Below are positions 25,045 through 33,566 of a stretch of 64,000 bases of DNA, piece by piece; within the stretch, counting starts at the first letter, position 1; every line of letters begins with the position of its first letter. Position numbers and translations under genes: made by a program. The notes under the pieces were generated by a model. That model had not been told where the DNA came from. It worked only from the letters and a program-made list of their open reading frames with translations, and searched no databases. The stretch covers positions 620,001 through 684,000 of the forward strand of contig NZ_SJJZ01000004.1 of assembly GCF_004331345.1 (NCBI RefSeq), read 5' to 3'. This stretch comes from Kribbella soli (lineage in GTDB: Bacteria > Actinomycetota > Actinomycetes > Propionibacteriales > Kribbellaceae).

Positions 25045-25578
25045 ATGGCTACCCGTACGCCTGTTACCCCGTTCTACGCGATCGCCGGCGCCGGCGACCT
25101 CGCGGTCGAGAAGGTCCGCGCCGTCGGCGAGGACGTGACCGCCCGGTTCGCGAAGATCGACCAGAAGAACCTGCAGACCGAGCTCACCAAGGAGCTGACC
25201 AAGGCGCAGGCCGAGCTGGCCAAGCGCTTCGAGGCGATCGTCGCCGATGCGCGCACCGCCCCGGCCAAGCTCCGCGAGCTGCCGAAGTCCGCGCAGGCCG
25301 GTTTCACCACCGTCCTCGGCCAGGCCGAGGAGACCTACGAGGACCTGGCCGGCCGCGGCAAGGACCTGGTCGAGCGGATCCGCCACCAGCAGGCGACCGA
25401 GGACCTGGTCAGCACCGCAAAGACCACGGTGAGCAAGGCCAAGGCCACCCGCACCACCGCGAAGAAGACCGCCACGAGCGCGACCCGCAACGTCAAGGCG
25501 ACCGCGACCAGCGCCCGCAAGACCGCGAAGGCCGCCACCAAGGCCGCCGAGGCCGCGGCCGACAAGGTCGGCGACTGA
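25045..25578 (+). CDS. Heparin-binding hemagglutinin-like (HbhA) protein
   Basis: A 177-residue protein. Residues 1-115 form a long coiled coil with a short hydrophobic patch near the N-terminus (FYAIAGAGDLAVEKV). The last 60 residues are Lys/Ala/Thr-rich repeats (AKKTATSATRNVKATATSA), as in mycobacterial HbhA, where this tail binds heparan sulfate and is methylated. In a soil actinomycete an adhesin role is unproven; membrane, lipid or DNA association is equally possible. Its place after the XRE regulator and before a DUF2516 gene matches the mycobacterial locus. Confidence 0.85.
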   Translation: MATRTPVTPFYAIAGAGDLAVEKVRAVGEDVTARFAKIDQKNLQTELTKELTKAQAELAKRFEAIVADARTAPAKLRELPKSAQAGFTTVLGQAEETYEDLAGRGKDLVERIRHQQATEDLVSTAKTTVSKAKATRTTAKKTATSATRNVKATATSARKTAKAATKAAEAAADKVGD

Positions 25579-25604
25579 TCTTCCTGGCCACCACAGACGG
25601 TGAC

Positions 25605-25628
25605 GATTCACCCACCTCCGGGTGAATC
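25605..25628 (+). terminator. Short hairpin after the HbhA-like gene
   Basis: GATTCACCC (25605-25613) and GGGTGAATC (25620-25628) form a perfect 9-bp stem with a 6-base loop, 27 bp after the stop. There is no U-tract. It may partly terminate or protect the upstream mRNA. Confidence 0.55.
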
Positions 25629-25698
25629 CTGCGACCGGGCGGTCCACAGCTGCGACTGAGCAGAGGTGGCCGCCCGGTCTGTCCGTTAGGCTCGTAGC

Positions 25699-26040
25699 AT
25701 GATCACCTTCCGGAGCCTGATCCCCGGGTTCGACGATCCGCTGTCGGTCATCTGGTGGGTGCTGCTTGCGATCAAGCTGGTCGCGCTCGCCGACGCGGTC
25801 TTCCGGCCACGGGCGGTGTTCATCGCCGCCGACAAGCTCACCAAGCCCGGCTGGGTGCTGATCCTGGTCGTGTTCTCGCTGAGTCAGATCTTCCAGGGCT
25901 GGCTGAGCTTCTTCGGCCTGATCGGCATCGTCGCGTCCGCCGTGTACCTCGTGGACGCCCGCCCCGCTCTACGCGCCGCCACCGGCCGCGGCCGAGGCGG
26001 CTGGGGCGTCCGCCGCCGCAGAGGCCCCCGCCCGCTGTAA
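25699..26040 (+). CDS. DUF2516-family membrane protein
   Basis: A 113-residue protein with two to three membrane segments (LSVIWWVLLAIKLVALADAVF, GWVLILVVFSLSQIFQGW, SFFGLIGIVASAVYLVDARPAL) and an Arg/Gly-rich tail. The ARPAL end and size match DUF2516, the Rv0476 family always found beside HbhA. Function is unknown. It is convergent with the L,D-transpeptidase gene, with a 27-bp gap. Confidence 0.85.
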   Translation: MITFRSLIPGFDDPLSVIWWVLLAIKLVALADAVFRPRAVFIAADKLTKPGWVLILVVFSLSQIFQGWLSFFGLIGIVASAVYLVDARPALRAATGRGRGGWGVRRRRGPRPL

Positions 26041-26067
26041 CTCACCCCTTGTAACCGGCAGCTGTAG

Positions 26068-26859
26068 CTACGAGCGGTAGACGATGACCTTGTCGCCGAC
26101 GTGGATCTGGTCGAAGAGGATTTTGATCTTGGCCAGGTCGCGGACGTTGACGCAGCCGTGCGAGGCGCCGTTGTAGCCGCGGGCCGCGAAGTCCGACGAG
26201 TAGTGCACCGCCTGGCCGCCGCTGAAGAACATCGCGTACGGCATCTTCGAGTCGTACAGCTTCGAGACGTGGTTCCGGCTCTTCCAGCCGACCGTGAAGC
26301 TGCCCTCCCGGGTCGCGGTCTTGACCGCGCCGAACCGGACGTCCAGCTGCATCTTCACCACACCGTCGACGACGTACCGCAGCTTGCGGGTGCTCTTGTC
26401 GATGCACAGCGCCACACCGGTCGCGCAGCGCGCGTCGAGCTTCTTGCCGTTCACCACCGGCACCGGCGGGTACAGCTCGGTCTGGGTCGGCTCGTGGGTG
26501 ACCTTCGCCAGTTGATCCCAGGTGTTCTGGTCGACGTACCCGAGCTGGGGAATCCCCTTCGACTTCTGGAACTTCTTCACCGCGGACCGGGTCATGGTCC
26601 CGAACTCATTGTCCAGGTAGCGCTTCTCGAGCAGCTTCAGCTGCACAAGCCGCGCCTCGACCTTGCGGACGTTCGTCCCGCTGGAGCCGTTCTTCCACAG
26701 CGCCTTCGGGTAGATCGGCAGCTCCCCGCTCACCTCGAACGGCACCGTCTTCAGGTCCTGCGGGGCCGCGGTCGCGCTCGTTCCGGTACTCAGGAGTGCA
26801 GCAACCGCGCCCCCGGCAACCAGCCCGCTCAACAACTTGCGAATTAACAGCCCGCGCAT
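26068..26859 (-). CDS. L,D-transpeptidase with peptidoglycan-binding domain
   Basis: A 263-residue secreted protein. It has a signal peptide (about 1-32, SATAAP cleavage), a PG_binding_1-like domain (GTNVRKVEARLVQLKL to PQLGYVDQNTWDQL, about 58-112) and a YkuD catalytic domain with HYSSDF and SHGCVN (nucleophile near Cys236). Such enzymes form 3-3 crosslinks in peptidoglycan or attach proteins to it. The catalytic region is nearly identical at DNA level to the second transpeptidase at 28343, pointing to recent duplication or gene conversion. Confidence 0.94.
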   Translation of the reverse strand: MRGLLIRKLLSGLVAGGAVAALLSTGTSATAAPQDLKTVPFEVSGELPIYPKALWKNGSSGTNVRKVEARLVQLKLLEKRYLDNEFGTMTRSAVKKFQKSKGIPQLGYVDQNTWDQLAKVTHEPTQTELYPPVPVVNGKKLDARCATGVALCIDKSTRKLRYVVDGVVKMQLDVRFGAVKTATREGSFTVGWKSRNHVSKLYDSKMPYAMFFSGGQAVHYSSDFAARGYNGASHGCVNVRDLAKIKILFDQIHVGDKVIVYRS

Positions 26860-26948
26860 CGAGACCCCTTTGGATAGACCCCGTCCCTACACTTGTAGGA
26901 CGTCCTCACCGGCCATCTGGTTGGCTCAGCGTACCGGAGGAACCCTGG

Positions 26949-27800
26949 ATGCCGATCGTTCAACGATCAGCCGAGGCAGGCGCCCGGATCGCCTATCGCG
27001 AGGCGGGCAGCGGCCCGCCGGTCGTGTTCCTGCACGGCAATCCGACATCGTCGTACCTGTGGCGTGACGTCCTCGGCCCGGTCTCGGCGATCGCCCGCTG
27101 CATCGCACCGGACCTGGCCGGGATGGGCGCATCGGGTCCGTCGACCGGCAACAGTTACCGGTTCGTCGACCACAGGCGGTACGTCGACAAGTTCTTCGAG
27201 GCGCTCGACCTGACCAGCGACGTGATCCTCGTCGGTCACGACTGGGGTGGGGTCCTGGCGACGGACTGGGCCCGCCGGCATCCCGATGCCGTCAACGGGA
27301 TCGCCTACCTGGAGACACTCGTCAGTCCCGTCACCTGGGACAGCCCGAACGCACCAGCTCCTGAGCTGTTCCGTCGGCTCCGCAGCCCGGAGGGTGAGCA
27401 GCTCGTGCTGGAGGAGAATGTCTTCATCGACCTGGTCCTCCCGAGCGGCACGATGCGCAGGCTGACAGACGCCGAGCTGACGGCGTACCGGGCTCCGTTC
27501 GTCGAGCCCGGGGAGCGTCGGCGGCCGATGCTGACGTGGGCGCGCGAGATCCCGATCGACGGAACTCCGGCGGACGTGCACGACATCGTCGCGGCCAACG
27601 CGGCATGGATGGCAGAGTCGCGGGTACCGAAGCTGTTCATCAACGGAGATCCGGGTGCGCTCCTCACCGGACCGCTGCGCGAGCTGTGCCGGCGCTGGCC
27701 GAACCAACGGGAGGTCACCGTCCCCGGACTGCATTTCCTGCCCGAGGACTCGGCCCCCGCGATCGCCGCCGCCCTCCTCGACTGGATCCCGACCTGCTGA
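26949..27800 (+). CDS. Haloalkane dehalogenase-like alpha/beta hydrolase
   Basis: A 283-residue alpha/beta hydrolase with the complete subfamily II haloalkane dehalogenase constellation: oxyanion/halide Asn31 in HGNPTSS, nucleophile Asp98 with halide-binding Trp99 in GHDWGG, acid Glu122 in YLET and His262 in GLHFLPED. Aspartate instead of serine as nucleophile argues for dehalogenase over esterase. It probably cleaves carbon-halogen bonds in the cytoplasm. GGAGGA stands about 8 bp before ATG 26949. The macrodomain gene begins 12 bp after its stop. Confidence 0.88.
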   Translation: MPIVQRSAEAGARIAYREAGSGPPVVFLHGNPTSSYLWRDVLGPVSAIARCIAPDLAGMGASGPSTGNSYRFVDHRRYVDKFFEALDLTSDVILVGHDWGGVLATDWARRHPDAVNGIAYLETLVSPVTWDSPNAPAPELFRRLRSPEGEQLVLEENVFIDLVLPSGTMRRLTDAELTAYRAPFVEPGERRRPMLTWAREIPIDGTPADVHDIVAANAAWMAESRVPKLFINGDPGALLTGPLRELCRRWPNQREVTVPGLHFLPEDSAPAIAAALLDWIPTC

Positions 27801-27811
27801 AGGAGAACACC

Positions 27812-28315
27812 ATCGAGATCGCACTCAGCACGGCGGACATCACCACGGTGCCCGCGGACGCGATCGTGAACGCTGCTCACCACGCGTTGCGTGGTGGGGG
27901 TGGCGTCGATGGTGCGATTCATCGGGCGGGTGGCCCGGAGATCCTCGCGGAGCTCATCGAGCGGTACCCGAACGGCACTCCCACGGGTACGGCGGTGTGG
28001 ACCACGGCCGGCGCGCTACCGGCGACGTACGTGATCCACGTGGTCGGGCCGAACTACAACGCCGGGCAACGGGATCCGGCGCTGCTCGAGTCCTGCTACC
28101 GCAACGCGTTGCGGATCGCGGACGAGCTCGGCGTACACACGATGACGCTGCCCGCGGTCTCCGCCGGCATCTACGGGTGGCCCGCACAGTCCGCCGCGGA
28201 CATCGCCGTCAGGACGTTGCGCCGTACGCCGACCAACGTCACCAAGGGCACCTTCTGTCTGGTGGAACCGCGGCTGTACAAGGCGTTCCGGAACGCGACA
28301 GCGGCCGGGGAGTAG
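27812..28315 (+). CDS. Macrodomain (ADP-ribose-binding) protein with non-canonical start
   Basis: About 167 residues forming one macrodomain: TADITTVPADAIVNAA, the GGGGVDGAIHRAGG loop that binds the distal ribose, and the SAGIYGWP phosphate loop. This resembles MacroD/YmdB-type O-acetyl-ADP-ribose or ADP-ribosyl hydrolases. AGGAG (27801-27805) lies 6 bp before ATC 27812, and there is no ATG, GTG or TTG in frame before the first beta strand. CTG 27797 is an alternative and GTG 27848 would delete the first strand. The start is therefore probably ATC, or the sequence has an error. It is coupled to the dehalogenase gene. Confidence 0.85.
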   Translation: MEIALSTADITTVPADAIVNAAHHALRGGGGVDGAIHRAGGPEILAELIERYPNGTPTGTAVWTTAGALPATYVIHVVGPNYNAGQRDPALLESCYRNALRIADELGVHTMTLPAVSAGIYGWPAQSAADIAVRTLRRTPTNVTKGTFCLVEPRLYKAFRNATAAGE

Positions 28316-28342
28316 CTCCCCGGCCGCTGCCCGAACGTCAGC

Positions 28343-28933
28343 TCACTTGCTGTAGACGACGACCCTGTCGCCGACCTTCACCCGGGAGAAGACCCAGGCG
28401 ATCTTCTTCTTGTCGCGGATGTTCGCGCAGCCGTGCGAGGCGCCGTTGTAGCCGCGGGCCTTGAAGTCCGACGAGTAGTGCACCGCCTGGCCGCCGCTGA
28501 AGAACATCGCGTACGGCATCTTGGTGTGGTACAGCGACGACACGTGGTTCTTCGACTTGCGGTAGATGCGGAAGACGCCGTTACGCGTCGGGGTCCGGCT
28601 GGAGCCGAACCGGACGTCCATCACCTGCACCGGCTTGCCGTTCACCATGTAGACCAGCTTGCGGGTCTTCTTGTTGATGCACAGCACGCGACCCTTGGTG
28701 ATGCACCTGCGGTCGATGCGGTACTTGGCGATCAGCTTGCTGTTCGAGGTCGCCTTCGGCTTCGCCGCTGCGGCCTTCGGCGGCAGACCGTGCGGAGCCG
28801 GTGCCGTCGTCGACTTCTGCGCCGACGCCGCAACCTGAGGCGCGGCCTCGGCCGAAGTGGTCGCCGACAGTGCGCCAACGCCCACGAACGCGGCGGCCGT
28901 CAGGGTAGCGCCGAACTTACGCAGAATGCCCAT
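28343..28933 (-). CDS. L,D-transpeptidase (YkuD domain only)
   Basis: A 196-residue secreted transpeptidase. Its signal peptide ends near residue 31 (TSAEAAP), a Pro/Ala/Lys-rich linker spans 32-66, and the YkuD domain carries HYSSDF and SHGCAN (nucleophile Cys169). It lacks the peptidoglycan-binding domain of its paralogue at 26068. A 97-bp stretch (28426-28522) differs from the paralogue (26151-26247) at two bases only. The strongly basic mature protein should bind cell wall or teichoic acid. Confidence 0.93.
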   Translation of the reverse strand: MGILRKFGATLTAAAFVGVGALSATTSAEAAPQVAASAQKSTTAPAPHGLPPKAAAAKPKATSNSKLIAKYRIDRRCITKGRVLCINKKTRKLVYMVNGKPVQVMDVRFGSSRTPTRNGVFRIYRKSKNHVSSLYHTKMPYAMFFSGGQAVHYSSDFKARGYNGASHGCANIRDKKKIAWVFSRVKVGDRVVVYSK

Positions 28934-29130
28934 GTTTCCCTTGTCCTTCCCCCAAAGAGTGCTTCCACAAGACAGACGTCGCTACTTCACGTCTGGTTGG
29001 TAACGAATCAAAACTTTCTTTCCCCACCACTGACCCCCCGACCACTGGCCTCACCACTGGCCGAGAAATGGTGTATCACACCGAGAGAGCCCGGGGCACG
29101 CTCCGTGAACCACCGTTTCCAGTTCGTGCC

Positions 29131-30780
29131 CTAGGAGAGCGCCCGCAGCCGGCGCAGTACCTCGTCAGCACCCAGCGCCTGCGCGGTCGCGTGCAGATCG
29201 GGGCTGCGGGTGGCGCCGGTGATCGCGACCCGCACGAGCTGCGAGGCCTCGCGGATCGAGCCGACGTACGCGTCCGGATCTTTCTTGTACTCCTTGGCGT
29301 TCGGCGCGAACCGATGCTTGCCGGCCAGAGTACGGATCTGGTCGAACCACTCCTGCGGGTCGTCGAGATGCTCGTAGTTCGCGACGAGATCCGCCGCGAA
29401 CGCGGTGACGACATCTGCCGCGACACCGAGCGGAGCCAGCCGCTCGTCGGCCGGACCGTCCACCGGGACGAACAGCTCGGTGAAGAAGAAGCCGTATGCC
29501 GGCCGGAAATCCGACCACTTGCGCAGGTCCTTGCGCGGGTTCTCGACGCCGTCACGCTCGACCGCCAACGCCCGCAGCGCCAGGTCCTTCTCGTTGTCGA
29601 GCACGGGAACGAGTTCCGCGTCGTACTCGACGGCCCAGGCGCGCACTGCGTCGAGGATCTGCTGTCCGCTCAGCGTCGCGATGTGGTCGGCGCTGATGTC
29701 CTCGAGCTTCACCAGGTCGACCAACGGACCGGCGACCCCGCACAGGCTCAGGTCGAGCGGCGTCGTCAGCGCCTCGGCCAGCGGCAGCTCCGCGAGCCGG
29801 CCGTTGGCCAGGCCGCGCAGGTAGTACAGGACCGCGTCGGCCGGGTAGCCCGCGCCGATGTAGAAGTCGACGCCCGCCTCGGGATCCTTGCGCTTCGACA
29901 GCTTCCGCTTCCCGCCCGGGATCTGCTTCATCAGCGGCGCGATGTGCGCGTAGGTGATCGGCTCGAACTCGAGCGCCGCGAACAGCTGCTGATGCAGCGG
30001 CACCGAGGAGATCCACTCGTCGCCGCGGATCACCAGGTTCACCCGCATCAGGTGGTCGTCGACCGCGTGCGCGAAGTGGTACGTCGGAAGTCGCGGCGAC
30101 TGGTCCGAGGACTTCAGGATCACCGCGTCGTTGCGGTTCGCCTCGTGCTCGAGCCGGCCGCGGATCGCGTCGACGAAGCTGGTCCGCTGCCCGTCGGCGT
30201 CATCAGGCGTCCGGAAGCGCACGACGTACGGCGCACCCTCGGCGAGCTTCGCGGCGACGGCGGACGGGTCGGCGTCGCGCCAGATCGCCCACTTGCCGTA
30301 GTACCCGGTCGGGACCTTCGACGCCTGCTGGCGGGAGGTGATGTCGGCGAGCTCGTCCTTCGTCGCGAAGCACAGGTACGCCTTGCCCTGCCGGAGCAGG
30401 TGCCGCACGTAGGTCAGGTAGATCTGCTCGCGCTCGGACTGCACGTACGGACCGTACGAACCACGGTTTCGGTCCTCGTCCGCGCTGATGTGGAAGTAGT
30501 CGAAGGCGCGGTCGAACTGCTCCAGCGCCCCCTCGACCTCACGCGCCTGGTCGGTGTCCTCGATCCGCACCAGGTACACGCCGCCGGAGTCCGTCGCGAC
30601 GTCCCGGTCGATCATCCCGACGTAGATGCCGCCGATGTGGATGAACCCGGTCGGCGACGGGCCGATCCGCGTGACCTTCGCTCCCTCCGGCAGCTCTCGC
30701 GCCGGATACCGCTCTTCCCAGTGCCCCGGCTCCGGAAGATCCGCCGGGAAGAGCCCGTCTACCGCCGCCCGGTCGACCAT
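29131..30780 (-). CDS. gltX: Glutamate--tRNA ligase, long (clostridial-like) type
   Basis: A 549-residue class I synthetase with GPSPTGFIHIG (40-50) and KLSKR (293-297). It charges tRNA-Glu in the cytoplasm. It is about 50-80 residues longer than the usual bacterial GluRS. Segments such as PTGYYGKWAIWRD, TYHFAHAVDDHLMR and VIRGDEWISSVP recall, from memory, the GluRS of clostridia rather than the standard actinobacterial enzyme. A second, ordinary gltX elsewhere in the genome is therefore possible. ATG 30780 overlaps the typA stop by one base (TGATG). Confidence 0.9.
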   Translation of the reverse strand: MVDRAAVDGLFPADLPEPGHWEERYPARELPEGAKVTRIGPSPTGFIHIGGIYVGMIDRDVATDSGGVYLVRIEDTDQAREVEGALEQFDRAFDYFHISADEDRNRGSYGPYVQSEREQIYLTYVRHLLRQGKAYLCFATKDELADITSRQQASKVPTGYYGKWAIWRDADPSAVAAKLAEGAPYVVRFRTPDDADGQRTSFVDAIRGRLEHEANRNDAVILKSSDQSPRLPTYHFAHAVDDHLMRVNLVIRGDEWISSVPLHQQLFAALEFEPITYAHIAPLMKQIPGGKRKLSKRKDPEAGVDFYIGAGYPADAVLYYLRGLANGRLAELPLAEALTTPLDLSLCGVAGPLVDLVKLEDISADHIATLSGQQILDAVRAWAVEYDAELVPVLDNEKDLALRALAVERDGVENPRKDLRKWSDFRPAYGFFFTELFVPVDGPADERLAPLGVAADVVTAFAADLVANYEHLDDPQEWFDQIRTLAGKHRFAPNAKEYKKDPDAYVGSIREASQLVRVAITGATRSPDLHATAQALGADEVLRRLRALS

Positions 30781-32642
30781 CAGCTCTTCGACTTGCGGCC
30801 GAGCTTGGCGCGCTCGATCTGGGTGAGAGCGACCTTGCGCATCCGGATCGCGTCCGGCGTGACCTCCACGCACTCGTCCTCACGGCAGAACTCCAGCGAC
30901 TGCTCCAGCGACAGCTTGCGGGCCGGCACCAGCTTCTCGAACTCGTCCGCGTTCGAGCGGACGTTCGTCATCTTCTTTTCCTTGGTGATGTTGACGTCCA
31001 TGTCGTCAGAGCGCGAGTTCTCGCCGACGATCATGCCCTCGTACACCTCGGTGGTCGGCTCCACGAACATGGTGCCGCGCTCCTGCAGGTTGATCATCGC
31101 GTACGACGTGGCCGCGCCGGACCGGTCGGACACGAGCGAACCGGACGGCCGCGTGCGCAGCTCGCCGAACCACGGCTCGTACCCCTCGAAGACGTGGTGC
31201 GCGATCCCCGTACCGCGGGTGTCGGTGAGGAACTCGGTGCGGAACCCGATCAGGCCGCGGGCCGGGACCAGGAACTCCATCCGGACCCAGCCGGTGCCAT
31301 GGTTGGTCATCTGCTCCATCCGGCCCTTCCGGACCGCGAGCAGCTGGGTGACCGTGCCGAGGTACTCCTCCGGGCAGTCGATCGTCAGCCGCTCGACCGG
31401 CTCGTGCCGCTTGCCGTCGATCTCGCGGGTGACCACCTGTGGCTTGCCGACGGTCAGCTCGTAGCCCTCGCGGCGCATCTGCTCGACCAGGATGGCCAGC
31501 GCCAGCTCACCACGGCCCTGCACCTCCCACGCGTCCGGGCGCTCGGTCGGGAGCACCTTCAGCGACACGTTGCCGACCAGCTCGCGGTCGAGCCGGTCCT
31601 TGACCAGCCGCGCGGTCACCTTGGTGCCCTTGGTGCGGCCGGCCAGCGGCGAGGTGTTGGTGCCGATCGTCATCGAGATGGCCGGCTCGTCCACGGTGAT
31701 CAGCGGCAGCGGCTTGGGGTTCTCCGGGTCGGTCAGGGTGTCGCCGATCATGATCTCCGGGATACCCGCGATCGCGACGATGTCACCCGGGCCGGCCGAG
31801 TCGCCGGGGACGCGCTCGAGCGCCTCGGTGACCAGCAGTTCGGTGATCTTGACCTTCTGGATCGAGCCGTCGTGGCGGCACCAGGCGACCTGCGCGCCCT
31901 TCTTCAGGGTGCCTTCGTGCACGCGGACCAGCGCGAGCCGGCCGAGGAACGGCGAGGCGTCCAGGTTGGTGACGTGCGCCTGCAGCGGCGCGTCCTCGGT
32001 GTACTCCGGGGCCGGCACGTTGTTCAGGATCGTCTCGAACAGCGGCTCGAGGTCCTCGGAGTCCGGCATACCGCCGTCGGCGGGCTGGTTCAGCGAGGCG
32101 CGACCGGCCCGGGCCGAGGCGTAGACGACCGGGAAGTCCAGGGCGGACTGGTCGGCGTCGTGGTCGAGCAGGTCCAGGAACAGCTCGTACGTCTCGTCGA
32201 CGACCTCGGAGATCCGGGCGTCGGGGCGGTCGACCTTGTTCACCACCAGGATGACCGGCATCTGCCGCGCCAGCGCCTTGCGGAGCACGAACCGGGTCTG
32301 CGGCAGCGGGCCCTCGGAGGCGTCCACCAGCAGCACGATCGCGTCCACCATCGACAGGCCGCGCTCGACCTCGCCACCGAAGTCGGCGTGACCGGGGGTG
32401 TCGATGATGTTGAGCGTCATCTGCTCGCCGTTGGCCATCTTGTGCCGTACGGCGGTGTTCTTGGCGAGGATCGTGATGCCCTTCTCACGTTCCAGGTCGC
32501 CGGAGTCCATCGCCCGCTCATCCACGTGCTGATGGGCTCCGAAGGCGCCGGACTGCCACAGCATCGCGTCGACGAGGGTGGTCTTCCCGTGGTCGACGTG
32601 GGCCACGATCGCGACGTTGCGCAGGTCGTTACGGACAGGCAT
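30780..32642 (-). CDS. typA: Translational GTPase TypA/BipA
   Basis: A 620-residue elongation-factor-like GTPase with G1 AHVDHGKTTLVD, G2/switch region REKGITILAKNTAV, G3 DTPGHADFGGEVERG, G4 NKVDRPDAR and the EF-G-like domains III and V, plus the TypA-specific C-terminal domain (NVRSNADEFEKLVPARKLSLE). It binds ribosomes and matters under stress and low temperature. Length is canonical. The gene is followed by gltX with a one-base overlap. Upstream is a 288-bp spacer with the TetR palindrome. Confidence 0.96.
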   Translation of the reverse strand: MPVRNDLRNVAIVAHVDHGKTTLVDAMLWQSGAFGAHQHVDERAMDSGDLEREKGITILAKNTAVRHKMANGEQMTLNIIDTPGHADFGGEVERGLSMVDAIVLLVDASEGPLPQTRFVLRKALARQMPVILVVNKVDRPDARISEVVDETYELFLDLLDHDADQSALDFPVVYASARAGRASLNQPADGGMPDSEDLEPLFETILNNVPAPEYTEDAPLQAHVTNLDASPFLGRLALVRVHEGTLKKGAQVAWCRHDGSIQKVKITELLVTEALERVPGDSAGPGDIVAIAGIPEIMIGDTLTDPENPKPLPLITVDEPAISMTIGTNTSPLAGRTKGTKVTARLVKDRLDRELVGNVSLKVLPTERPDAWEVQGRGELALAILVEQMRREGYELTVGKPQVVTREIDGKRHEPVERLTIDCPEEYLGTVTQLLAVRKGRMEQMTNHGTGWVRMEFLVPARGLIGFRTEFLTDTRGTGIAHHVFEGYEPWFGELRTRPSGSLVSDRSGAATSYAMINLQERGTMFVEPTTEVYEGMIVGENSRSDDMDVNITKEKKMTNVRSNADEFEKLVPARKLSLEQSLEFCREDECVEVTPDAIRMRKVALTQIERAKLGRKSKS

Positions 32643-32782
32643 GAAGGAGCGCTCCAGTCATCAGAGGGTGTGTAGGCGGTGGCTACGGCTGGTTTCACGT
32701 GCCACTCGACACAGGGCGCAGCCCTTTCATTCTACCCGTCACCGCTCGTGTCCAGAAAACGGGAAGGCTCTTGACGTTTGTT

Positions 32783-32798
32783 GACTGGACGTCCAGTC
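32783..32798. promoter_or_regulatory. 16-bp perfect palindrome, candidate TetR operator
   Basis: GACTGGACGTCCAGTC is a perfect dyad in the typA-tetR spacer, overlapped by TTGAC (32781-32785) and followed by TATAGG. It lies 133 bp before the TetR gene and 141 bp before typA. This dyad form is common for TetR sites. The spacer also holds a 9-bp perfect hairpin (32848-32856 with 32873-32881) in the tetR leader. Confidence 0.5.
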
Positions 32799-32930
32799 TA
32801 TAGGAGGCGCCTGGGGAGGGGCCGAAACCACGGGGGGTCAGCCCGAGGCGCCGGGCACAAGGAGTAGGGGTCGCCCGGCGCTTCAGGCTTTGACCGGCGG
32901 TGTCATGGACTCCGTCCCGAAGGGAAATCC

Positions 32931-33566
32931 GTGCCGCGATCGGCGACCGCCAACCAGGAACTGCGGGAGCGCTCCCGCGAACGCATCCTGGCCGCGGCGC
33001 TGGAGACCTTCGCCGCCAAGGGCTACGAGGCCGCGTCGATCTCCGACATCACCGCCGCCGCGGGCGTCTCCCGCGGCCTGGTCTCGTACTACTTCGCCAC
33101 CAAGGAGCAACTGGCGGCCGAACTCCTGGACCGCTGGCTGGACGGCATCGCGGGGATTCTGAACATCCCGGGAACTCCGGACGAACGGCTGGCCGGCATC
33201 ATCGATGGCGCCCTGATGGCGGCCGCGACCACGCTCCCGATCCAGCGGCTGGCGATCACGCTGATGATGCAGCCGACCACCCACGACGTGTTCGCCCGCG
33301 TCGAGCAGGCCAAGTCCGCCCGCCTCTCGCTGGTCGAGGACGCGATCCGGGACGTGTTCGCGGCCCGCGGCGCCGCCGACCCGGCCGTCGAGGAGATGTT
33401 GCTCAGAGCAACCTTGGAAGGGGTGACCGTCAAGCTCGCGATCTACCGCGAGACCTTCCCCCTGGAAGCGATCCGTACCCGCCTGTACGCCGGTTACGAC
33501 CTGCCCGCACCGACCGTACCGCTCCCGATCGTGTCACCCGCGGTCGACCGCTTGCGTGCCAAATGA
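32931..33566 (+). CDS. TetR-family transcriptional regulator
   Basis: A 211-residue TetR protein. Its N-terminal helix-turn-helix is ERILAAALETFAAKGYEAAS then DITAAAGVSRGLVSYYFATKEQL, and the C-terminal ligand-binding domain spans about 75-195. The GTG start has GAAGGGA 7 bp upstream. The 3' end overlaps the convergent FAD monooxygenase gene by 33 bp. A perfect palindrome in its upstream spacer is the likely operator, and autoregulation plus effects on typA or the monooxygenase are possible. Confidence 0.93.
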   Translation: MPRSATANQELRERSRERILAAALETFAAKGYEAASISDITAAAGVSRGLVSYYFATKEQLAAELLDRWLDGIAGILNIPGTPDERLAGIIDGALMAAATTLPIQRLAITLMMQPTTHDVFARVEQAKSARLSLVEDAIRDVFAARGAADPAVEEMLLRATLEGVTVKLAIYRETFPLEAIRTRLYAGYDLPAPTVPLPIVSPAVDRLRAK

